IMG/VR virus record: IMGVR_UViG_3300030061_000069
Span: 1-31,846 of that record
Source of the DNA: a virus
DNA length: 31,846 bases
Strand: one strand, 5' to 3'
Positions 13,099-19,965 of this stretch are shown here, one piece after another. The position numbers were made by a program, and so were the translations under genes. Numbering within the stretch: the stretch's first letter is position 1; the number at the start of each line of letters is the position of its first letter. The notes below the pieces were generated by a model. It was not told the DNA's origin. It saw only the letters and a program-made list of their open reading frames with translations, and made no database searches.

Positions 13099-14106
13099 TT
13101 ACTTCAACATTCCCCATTGAACAAGTGAAGCATACAAGAATTGTACACCTAACTTGAAGTAACCTCTGAAGAACATTTTTTCTTCTAAGTCATCATAAAA
13201 TACTTTGAAAGAACCTTGTGGGTCTGTTACGTCAGAACCTATAATTAAGTTCTCAACTGCACAGTAACATAAACCTTCTGTACCCTCATGAGTACCAGAC
13301 TTCATGATTGTTGGGTTTAGGTCTGCTAAAATAGTATCCCACTCATACATAGGTACTAATTCAACACCTCTAAAAGATACTGTTCTTAAACCATCCTGAG
13401 TATTAACGATTGCTAAGTCAGCAGAAGAACCCTCTAAGTTTGCTAAATAAGCGTTAAACATTTTAGGAGTTACAAAGATTTTCTTATCACCTGCAGGAAC
13501 TTGTTGAAGTGCTGCTGGTGCTGCATCATAAGCCTTTCTTATTAAATTAATAGACTCTGCTGCTGTTGGTGCTGCAGGGTCAACTACAGTAAGAGTGCTT
13601 TTTGCATTGTTAACAGCGGTAGTATCACCCATTAACTTCATCCAACCAGTTACTCCTTTATAGTTTGCAGTAGAATCATCTCCACCCCATGCTAATCTTA
13701 CTACATCTTGTCCGATACCTTTTACAGCACGATTTACAATCGCATCTGATAATTGAGTTCCCTCTACATTCATTACATCTACACCAGAACGGTACATTTC
13801 TTCAATGTAAGTTCCAAAAAACTCATCAGTACATTGCTCAAGAGCAACTCTCATTCTACCTGCTGTAATTGTTTTCTCATCAATATCAAATTGAGTTGAA
13901 CCACTTGCTGTGGCACAACCAGTATATTCATCTACTATTTTTGTTAGAGCAGCAGAAGTGTAAACATTCATTTTTTCTTTTACATTAGGAATAACTCTAT
14001 AGTTACGCATAATATCATCACTTCTAAATACTGGCTCATAAAATATTTCGTTAAGGTTCGCCCCTGAGTAAGTTGCGAAAGTTCCTTTTTTTGCTACGTT
14101 TGCCAT
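13099..14106 (-). CDS. Major capsid protein
   Basis: The 335-residue protein follows the protease/scaffold gene by 12 bases and is followed by a terminator, as expected for the most abundant virion protein. The sequence has the features of an HK97-fold capsid: an N-terminal extended arm (GTFATYSGANLNEIF), a spine helix with acidic and amide residues (LSDAIVNRAVKGIGQDVVRL), a Gly-rich loop, a P-domain strand pattern (KKIFVTPKMFNAYLANLEG), an A-domain (FRGVELVPMYEWDTILADL), and a terminal block that contains FKVFYDDLEEKMFFRGYFKL. The assignment rests on context, length and these patterns. Confidence 0.85.
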   Translation of the reverse strand: MANVAKKGTFATYSGANLNEIFYEPVFRSDDIMRNYRVIPNVKEKMNVYTSAALTKIVDEYTGCATASGSTQFDIDEKTITAGRMRVALEQCTDEFFGTYIEEMYRSGVDVMNVEGTQLSDAIVNRAVKGIGQDVVRLAWGGDDSTANYKGVTGWMKLMGDTTAVNNAKSTLTVVDPAAPTAAESINLIRKAYDAAPAALQQVPAGDKKIFVTPKMFNAYLANLEGSSADLAIVNTQDGLRTVSFRGVELVPMYEWDTILADLNPTIMKSGTHEGTEGLCYCAVENLIIGSDVTDPQGSFKVFYDDLEEKMFFRGYFKLGVQFLYASLVQWGMLK

Positions 14107-14118
14107 TTTTTTTATTTT

Positions 14119-14529
14119 TTAATTATTAAATTTATTTCTCATTCTTTCTGCTATTGCATTGTAAAAACCTGCATTAACATCTTCTTTCTTGTTTTCAACT
14201 ACTGCAGGGTCTGCTTCAGTTACAATTTCCGTACCCCTAGCATCTGCTTTGTTGATTTTAGCGTTTAACGCTTCGATCTCTACTGTTAAAGTTTCGTTAG
14301 TTCCTTTTGAAGCAACTAATTCTTCTTCTAACAAAGAAATCTTGTTTGATAACTCTATGTTATTAGTTTCAAATTCAGAAATCTTATTCATGATTTCGTC
14401 ATTATCTCCTAGATTAACAGTTATCGCAGTTTGCTCAGCAACTTCTTCAGAAACCTTTACATCACCTTTTACAGCAGTAACAATCTCCTCAACTTTATTG
14501 CTAAACCATTCTTTTAACTCGTTAGTCAT
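14119..14529 (-). CDS. Nested capsid scaffold protein (internal start)
   Basis: An in-frame ATG at 14529 (Met209 of the protease) is preceded by AAATAACAAAAAA, which closely matches leaders of other genes here (AATAATAACAAA before 13022; AACAATAACAAA before 4547). In the protein this leader reads ININNK, a low-complexity linker between protease and scaffold. The product would be 136 residues, acidic, with predicted coiled coil. This mirrors lambda Nu3, made from an internal start in gene C. Expression of the separate product is an inference. Confidence 0.5.
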   Translation of the reverse strand: MTNELKEWFSNKVEEIVTAVKGDVKVSEEVAEQTAITVNLGDNDEIMNKISEFETNNIELSNKISLLEEELVASKGTNETLTVEIEALNAKINKADARGTEIVTEADPAVVENKKEDVNAGFYNAIAERMRNKFNN

Positions 14530-15153
14530 TTTTTTGTTATTTATATTAATACTTAATTTATTCTGTATTTCTTCCTGTGTGATGTTCTTAAATTTAGAAA
14601 CATCATACTTTGCAGCCACTTTAATAGAATCAGATATAGTATCAATAAAACCTAATCTATATGCTTCATCAGCATTTAACCAAGTTTCTTCATTCATCAT
14701 ATCCGCAAGAGCATCATAAGACAATCCTGTCTTTTTTCTATAAATGTCTGTAAGTTCACTTGTAATTTTATCAAGAGTATCTGCAGTTTTTCTCATATCT
14801 TTAGACTCACCCATTGTTCCACCCCAAGCGTTATGTATCATAAATAAAGAGTTTTCTGCCATTATAACCTCATCAGCACCAAGAGCAATAATAGTAGCAA
14901 TACTTGCTGCTATACCCTCAATATAAACTGTAGTTTTAGCCTCTCTCCTTTTGATTACATTGTACATTGCCATACCATCAAATACATCCCCACCTAAACT
15001 ATTAATTCGTAAGTTGATTGGCTTATCTTTTAAATCTTTAATTTCACTAATAAAATCTTGGGCTGTTACACCATAAGTTCCTATTTCATCAAAGATATAA
15101 ATATTGGCAGTTTCATCTGCCTTGTTTTGAATGTTATACCATTTTTCGTTCAT
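14119..15153 (-). CDS. ClpP-type prohead protease with C-terminal scaffold
   Basis: Residues 15-190 of this 344-residue protein are a ClpP/S14-like serine protease domain. It has N-S-L-G-G-D-V at 51-57 (family S-x-G-G), the nucleophile motif G-I-A-A-S with Ser84, and F-M-I-H with His107, followed by an acidic region holding the likely Asp. The last 136 residues (from Met209) are acidic and coiled-coil-like (EEIVTAVKGDVKVSEEVAEQ; NIELSNKISLLEEELVASKG), typical of a scaffold. Thus it encodes protease and scaffold in one frame, as in lambda C/Nu3. It should mature the prohead before DNA entry. A TATTTTTG box sits at 15166-15159, just before the ATG. Confidence 0.85.
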   Translation of the reverse strand: MNEKWYNIQNKADETANIYIFDEIGTYGVTAQDFISEIKDLKDKPINLRINSLGGDVFDGMAMYNVIKRREAKTTVYIEGIAASIATIIALGADEVIMAENSLFMIHNAWGGTMGESKDMRKTADTLDKITSELTDIYRKKTGLSYDALADMMNEETWLNADEAYRLGFIDTISDSIKVAAKYDVSKFKNITQEEIQNKLSININNKKMTNELKEWFSNKVEEIVTAVKGDVKVSEEVAEQTAITVNLGDNDEIMNKISEFETNNIELSNKISLLEEELVASKGTNETLTVEIEALNAKINKADARGTEIVTEADPAVVENKKEDVNAGFYNAIAERMRNKFNN

Positions 15154-15209
15154 AGACGCAAAAATAGAAGTAAAATAAATTAATTTTACCTAATTTTCTT
15201 ACAAAACTT

Positions 15210-15542
15210 TTAATAGGTGATGTTATTAGCAGGAATAGATTTTTTTCTTTCTTTGTAGACTATGTTTTGTGCTTGACTTTCACTTATATTGTATTTTATA
15301 GACAAGTCCATCCAAGTGTGTGTTCTGCTACCCTCATTGCCAACTAACATTCTGTCAAAGTCCACAATAATCATATAATTCCTTAATCTTTTTGGCTCTA
15401 TTATACCTCTCTCAACAAGATGTCGTATCATATCCTTGCAGGTTGGTGACTGACCAAATCGCTTTTCTAATTCAAGACCAGAAATATCAATAAAGTCTTT
15501 AACTACATCTACCTTATTTTGTCTTTCTTTTTTTTGGGGCAT
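15210..15542 (-). CDS. Small helix-turn-helix-like protein
   Basis: The 110-residue product from ATG 15542 (PQKKERQNKVDVVKDFID) is helical and ends in a region like a helix-turn-helix (WMDLSIKYNISESQAQNIVYKERKK). An upstream extension would need a TTG and overlap the neighbour deeply, so I rejected it. With this start the overlap with the gene before is 29 bases. It lies between tail and head modules. It may be a DNA-binding regulator or a small virion-assembly protein; no family is recognised. Confidence 0.55.
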   Translation of the reverse strand: MPQKKERQNKVDVVKDFIDISGLELEKRFGQSPTCKDMIRHLVERGIIEPKRLRNYMIIVDFDRMLVGNEGSRTHTWMDLSIKYNISESQAQNIVYKERKKSIPANNITY

Positions 15543-15807
15543 TTTTCTTTTTAGGTGTTTGTTCAGTTTCAATCCATTCATCCACCATAGTTTCCCAGAA
15601 CTTACAAACTGCTGCTCTACAAGAGGTGCAATTAATATCTTGCTTGTTTTGAGGAAACAGTAAATGCCATTCTGCAAACATTAATGATAACGATTCAGAG
15701 TGATAGTGAGTAAAGTTCTTTGTGTAGTTTCTGTTAGCGACAACAGCATTTGTCATCATACTTCTTTTTTGCTTACTGTAATTTTCAGCGATTTCTTTAA
15801 AATTCAT
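15514..15807 (-). CDS. Hypothetical protein with C-x-x-C motif
   Basis: The 97-residue protein starts at ATG 15807 (MNFKEIAENYSKQ), 10 bases after the previous stop; a TTG at 15846 would lengthen it by 13 residues. The middle reads SLSLMFAEWHLLFPQNKQD, then C-T-S-C-R-A-A-V-C, and it ends in a basic Lys tail (TPKKKNAPKKRK). The three Cys plus a nearby His may bind zinc. It is one of three small genes between tape measure and protease. Function unknown. Confidence 0.55.
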   Translation of the reverse strand: MNFKEIAENYSKQKRSMMTNAVVANRNYTKNFTHYHSESLSLMFAEWHLLFPQNKQDINCTSCRAAVCKFWETMVDEWIETEQTPKKKNAPKKRKTK

Positions 15808-15817
15808 ACGTAAAGTT

Positions 15818-16012
15818 TTACCATTTATTTTGAGGACACTTACCAAAGAAGTCCTTTGTTAATGATGTCTTTGCATCTAGGAAGCACTTACAATCAGCAC
15901 ATCTTGCACCTCTTGCTATCTTTGGTCTTTTAAGTAACATAAAGTTTCGGTAAAAACTACAACTTTTACATATACTTAACCTCTCTAATTTTGTTTTTTT
16001 ATCAACGAACAT
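15818..16012 (-). CDS. Small zinc-ribbon-like protein
   Basis: A 64-residue basic protein with two Cys pairs, I-C-K-S-C (Cys15, 18) and C-A-D-C-K-C (Cys38, 41, 43), plus Cys59, arranged like a zinc ribbon. Basic and aromatic residues lie between them. The ATG overlaps the end of the micro membrane peptide gene by 11 bases. Such short Cys-rich proteins recur in Bacteroidota phages next to tape measure genes, but their role is not known to me. Confidence 0.6.
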   Translation of the reverse strand: MFVDKKTKLERLSICKSCSFYRNFMLLKRPKIARGARCADCKCFLDAKTSLTKDFFGKCPQNKW

Positions 16013-16094
16013 TTGTTAATATCCCAATGGTTAATACTATTATTAATATAGCCATGTAAATTGCTGATATTAAAATATCTTCTTTTCTTTTCAT
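16002..16094 (-). CDS. Micro membrane peptide (30 aa)
   Basis: A 30-codon frame from ATG 16094 to TGA at 16002-16004. The ATG overlaps the tape measure stop by one base (TAATG), a coupling arrangement seen elsewhere here. The product is KRKED followed by a membrane helix (ILISAIYMAILIIVLTIGIL) and NVR, so a basic N-terminus with a single span. It could be a late small membrane factor; no family is recognised. Confidence 0.5.
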   Translation of the reverse strand: MKRKEDILISAIYMAILIIVLTIGILTNVR

Positions 16095-18703
16095 TATATA
16101 GTAGCCTCAGATTGAATTACATTTACTGTGTTTTGACTGTCGGTAATGTCTGACTCAACAACTACAACCTTACCTGAACTTCCCATTGCACCCATCATCT
16201 GACTCTGTCCAAGTGCGTTAAATTGCTGTTGAGAGAATGAAGGCATATTAAGCAATCCACCATCTGCAAACTTAACACCACCTCCTGCAGCGTTCATTGC
16301 TGATAATTGTCTACTAAACATTGCTGTACTTCTTTTATTAATAACAGCCTCACCACCTTCTAACTCAACTACTCTACCTCCTACTGCAAACTTCTCACCA
16401 CCCTGTGCGTGTGATTTACCATGCACCATACCACCATTTGCAAAAGTTTCTACAATCCCTCCATCTCCAAAAGCACCTTTCATTGCTTTAATATTAGCAA
16501 GTAAAGATACAACTGTACTTAAAGTAGTAACCATTCCTATTATATTAGCAGGAAAAGGAAGTTTTGCTTGTGATGTAACCCCAAGTGTCATCTCTGATAA
16601 TGCTTGAATGTTATTTGCTATTGCAGCAGCAGAAGAAAGTGCAATACCTGCCTTTTTAATTCCTTGCATTTTTTCATCTTCACCTGCTAAGTTTATAAGT
16701 TGGTCGCCTAATTGAGCAACACCATCTATTTGTTCTTGTCTTGCTGTTTTTTCATCAGAAATACCCTTGAGTTTCAAGTCAATTAATTCTTTTTCAAGTT
16801 TAGTTCTTAATTCTAAATCTGAGTAAATCAAAGGCATTGCATCTAAAGCATCTTGTATAGCCATCATTCTTTCAAGCCTTAATGCTTCTTCTGCTTCCTT
16901 CTGAGTCATTGTGCCATCAAGAACTAAATTCATTATATGGAAATAATCTCTGTCAGCCTCAGCCTGCAATTCAGTTGCTTGTTTATTATCTTTCTTTGCC
17001 TGAGTGTTTGCTGTTGTTGCTGCTGTTGATTTATTAGTTTTTTCTGTGGAAACATCTAAAGATTTCATTAACTCATCAACATTAACACCCAATTCAAGAG
17101 CAACCTTTGAGGCAGTTTCATACTCTTTATTTAATTCTTCTGATTCATTTTTGTTATTTTGTATAGCGTTTGTATTGTCGGTTATAGCAGCAGTAATCCC
17201 TTGCTCTACACTAAGTCTTGCTTGTTGAGATTTTACATCTTCATTGATATTTTTACTATGTTCTGATAATAATATGTTATTAGTTTCTAATTGTTTATTT
17301 GCAAGTTCTTGTTTTTTAACTATTAAATCAGCAGCCTCAATTTCATTGTCAATTTGTTTTTTTCTAATCTCGGTTAATCTTTCTTCAGCAGCAAGAATAG
17401 TAACTCTTTGCAGCATAGCAGCATTTGCCTCAACCTGAGCCTTTTTTAAATCTTCTAAACTTGTTTTCTCTGTAACTAGACGAGGTAAGTACTCCCCATA
17501 TTCTAAGTTTAGTTTAGCAAGTAATTTATTTCTTGTATCTTGAGATATATTCGTTTCTTGAAGTGCGTTAAATAAATTATTCATTGACAATCTATCTTCT
17601 TCAAGTTTTTCAGAAATTGGTATTGCTACAAAATCAGTTAATACATTAACAAAAGAAGCAAAACCATCAACTATATTTTGAAAAGTTTTACCAAATGTAT
17701 CCATAAAGGCTATAGCAAAACCTTGCGTTGCAGATTCAGATCTTTTTAACGCCCCCTCTAAAGTATCTCCAACAATTCTAGCCATCTCCTCTGCAGCACC
17801 ATTAGCATCTTTCAAGGCATCTCTTAATTCAACAGTTCTTTTTCTACTGGTAATCATTTGCTCAAATGCAGCAGCCTGTCTTGAATCAACCACCTCCATA
17901 ATCTCTGCAAGACTACCACCTTCTTCGCTAAATTTTGTTAATGCTGGTACTAATTCATCTAAAGAGTGAATTGTTTTACCAAAAGATTTTACTAAGTCAG
18001 AATTAGGGTCTTGCATTTTAAGTAAAATATTTCTTAAAGATGTACCTGCAATAGAAGCCTCAATACCAGAATCTGCTAGTTGCGACATAATTGCTGTTGT
18101 ATCTTCTATAGAAAATCCTGCTGATTTAGCAATAGGTGCAACTTTAGTCATAGATGTTTGAAACTTCTCAATATCTAATGCAGAACTTGTAAACGCTACA
18201 GCCATTACATCTACCACTCTTTGAGTTTCACTTGCGTCTAATCCAAAACCTCTAACAGCAGAACCTGCTACAATGGCTGCTCTAGCCAAATCACTATCTG
18301 TTGCTGTTGCTAATTGTAATGTCGCTTCTTGAGCATTTAAAATTTCTTTAGTTGAAAATCCTAATTTACCAAAATTTGTTTGCAGTTCAGCAACTTGCTG
18401 TGCGGTAAAGAATGTTGAACGACCTAAATCCTGTGCAGTTTTTGATAATTTTAAAAACTCAGTTCTGTTTGCACCAGTAATTGCCTTTACTTTAGCCATC
18501 TGAAACTCGTAATCTCTAAAACTTTTTATTGCAGAACTTATAGATTGACTAACTTGTCTAAATGCAGCAACAGCACCCAAAACACCTGCCGCCATTCTAC
18601 CAAAACTCTTAGTTGTACTGCCAGTTCTTTTTTCTAATCTTTGTAAATCCTTTTCGCCTTGTACGACTACCTGTACTACTATTTTTTCTGTATTTGTTGC
18701 CAT
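16094..18703 (-). CDS. Tail tape measure protein
   Basis: The 869-residue protein matches the TP901/phage-minor-tail tape measure family. The N-terminal domain (about residues 70-320) has the typical sequence FQMAKVKAITGANRTEFLKL, LGRSTFFTAQQVAELQTNFG, and IAGTSLRNILLKMQDP with DSRQAAAFEQMI. A long coiled-coil rich middle follows (about 400-640), then a hydrophobic segment (about 680-760, with FPANIIGMVTTLSTVVSLLA), and a Gly-rich C-terminal region (ETFANGGMVHGKSHAQGG, GGRVVELEGGEAVINKRST). It sets tail length and aids DNA entry. It comes after the baseplate genes in transcription order, the reverse of the usual. Confidence 0.9.
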   Translation of the reverse strand: MATNTEKIVVQVVVQGEKDLQRLEKRTGSTTKSFGRMAAGVLGAVAAFRQVSQSISSAIKSFRDYEFQMAKVKAITGANRTEFLKLSKTAQDLGRSTFFTAQQVAELQTNFGKLGFSTKEILNAQEATLQLATATDSDLARAAIVAGSAVRGFGLDASETQRVVDVMAVAFTSSALDIEKFQTSMTKVAPIAKSAGFSIEDTTAIMSQLADSGIEASIAGTSLRNILLKMQDPNSDLVKSFGKTIHSLDELVPALTKFSEEGGSLAEIMEVVDSRQAAAFEQMITSRKRTVELRDALKDANGAAEEMARIVGDTLEGALKRSESATQGFAIAFMDTFGKTFQNIVDGFASFVNVLTDFVAIPISEKLEEDRLSMNNLFNALQETNISQDTRNKLLAKLNLEYGEYLPRLVTEKTSLEDLKKAQVEANAAMLQRVTILAAEERLTEIRKKQIDNEIEAADLIVKKQELANKQLETNNILLSEHSKNINEDVKSQQARLSVEQGITAAITDNTNAIQNNKNESEELNKEYETASKVALELGVNVDELMKSLDVSTEKTNKSTAATTANTQAKKDNKQATELQAEADRDYFHIMNLVLDGTMTQKEAEEALRLERMMAIQDALDAMPLIYSDLELRTKLEKELIDLKLKGISDEKTARQEQIDGVAQLGDQLINLAGEDEKMQGIKKAGIALSSAAAIANNIQALSEMTLGVTSQAKLPFPANIIGMVTTLSTVVSLLANIKAMKGAFGDGGIVETFANGGMVHGKSHAQGGEKFAVGGRVVELEGGEAVINKRSTAMFSRQLSAMNAAGGGVKFADGGLLNMPSFSQQQFNALGQSQMMGAMGSSGKVVVVESDITDSQNTVNVIQSEATI

Positions 18704-18715
18704 TATATACTTATA

Positions 18716-19219
18716 TTAAAATGCCTCTACGACATTTGTTTTTGGATTATTTTTTTTAATTTGTTTTGCTATCATACTAGCCACATCCACACCTATAGAT
18801 GGTGCTAACTTACCTGCTACCTCTTTACTAAATTTATTTGCTACATAACCTGCAAAGTTTGTTCTTCTTAAATTATTACCTTCTGTCCAATACACGTATG
18901 GTTTACCATAAAAGCCTCTTAATTTTTTAAAGATTGGCTCTGCAGAACTTAAAGCAAGTCCTTTTGCTTGTACCCACTTTAAAACTTCTCTAAAATTAGG
19001 TGCTTTAGCAAACTTAGGATTATTAACTGCCTTCCAATAAGCAACTGATGAGGTTACATTTAAAATACTTAAACCTTTCTTGATGACTTGATATTTCAGC
19101 CCTCTACTCAATCTTCCTGTAGCGTTATGCTTTTGAAACTTTAATTCATCTTGAAGTTTCACTCTTAGCATATCACCCACCTCTCTTAAAGCCCTATTTG
19201 TGTGTTTAAATTTAAGCAT
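18716..19219 (-). CDS. Tail completion/neck protein (HK97 gp10-like)
   Basis: The 167-residue basic protein fits the HK97 gp10-like family. It has a helical N-terminus (ALREVGDMLRVKLQDELK), then RLSRGLKYQVIKKG and SILNVTSSVAYWKAVNNP, typical of this fold, followed by a C-terminal segment with VANKFSKEVAGKLA. These proteins form the ring between connector and tail tube. Here it lies 12 bases upstream of the tape measure gene and overlaps the preceding fibre-like gene by 8 bases. Confidence 0.65.
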   Translation of the reverse strand: MLKFKHTNRALREVGDMLRVKLQDELKFQKHNATGRLSRGLKYQVIKKGLSILNVTSSVAYWKAVNNPKFAKAPNFREVLKWVQAKGLALSSAEPIFKKLRGFYGKPYVYWTEGNNLRRTNFAGYVANKFSKEVAGKLAPSIGVDVASMIAKQIKKNNPKTNVVEAF

Positions 19220-19937
19220 CTTGTATTACATTATTTACATTTTTTCTTAATATTTTATGGTCATTTCCATACTTATCAGTAGCATAAACAGGAACTAAAT
19301 ACTCTTGTTTTTCTTTTATTGATATACTTGCTACTGGAACAACCACAGAAGATGTTGAGGTTGTTGTGAAATACAACACAATAATATCATTGGCAGTTTC
19401 TGCTGTAAATGTAGTTGTGCTAAGCGCAGTAGATGTATTAGTTAAAGGATATGTTATTGATGATGTTGAGGTTAATAAATAAGAATCCCCATCAGGTTTA
19501 TAAGTGTTTACGTACAAAGTACCAGCACTAGCACCAATAGCCCCCTGAATTGACACTTGATATTGATTGTATGGGATTAAATTTAATTTTTGATACATAC
19601 CACTATATGATGGTAATCCGCCAGTTTTTTGACCATAGAAAATAAAAGCACCAGAAGCACTTGTGGGTGCTGATATAGATGTATATGGTGCGCCACTTGT
19701 ATGGTATCTATACCACCTTCCTATTGTAGACGCAGGACTGTTTACTAAAGCATCAACATGAGGGTCTGCTGCTGTTGTAGCATAATCTGTGTCTGATCCA
19801 AGTTGAGTTCCATAATCTACAGCATTTCCCCAGTTCATATATTGCCCATTAAAAGTTGTTACACTAGAAAAAACTTCTAGCCCACTTTGCTGTGCTATTC
19901 CCCTTGTTGTTATTTGTTTACTATCTATCTTTGGCAT
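19212..19937 (-). CDS. Fibre-like or carbohydrate-binding tail protein
   Basis: The 241-residue protein begins MPKIDSKQITTRGIAQQSG and continues as a Ser/Thr/Tyr/Gly-rich beta protein (TIGRWYRYHTSGAPYTSIS, YNQYQVSIQGAIGASAGT, TANDIIVLYFTTTSTSSV). The middle resembles a carbohydrate-binding jelly-roll, and the C-terminus is polar and basic (KYGNDHKILRKNVNNV). It may be a receptor-binding fibre or tail-tip accessory. It follows the 986-residue tail protein and overlaps the neck gene by 8 bases. The family is uncertain. Confidence 0.5.
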   Translation of the reverse strand: MPKIDSKQITTRGIAQQSGLEVFSSVTTFNGQYMNWGNAVDYGTQLGSDTDYATTAADPHVDALVNSPASTIGRWYRYHTSGAPYTSISAPTSASGAFIFYGQKTGGLPSYSGMYQKLNLIPYNQYQVSIQGAIGASAGTLYVNTYKPDGDSYLLTSTSSITYPLTNTSTALSTTTFTAETANDIIVLYFTTTSTSSVVVPVASISIKEKQEYLVPVYATDKYGNDHKILRKNVNNVIQDA

Positions 19938-19965
19938 AATCTAATATTCATATCATATTTTATTG

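Noticed and set aside
15543-15677. An N-terminal extension of the HTH-like gene from a TTG at 15677.
   Set aside because: It lies wholly inside the neighbouring gene in another frame; ATG 15542 gives the usual short overlap.
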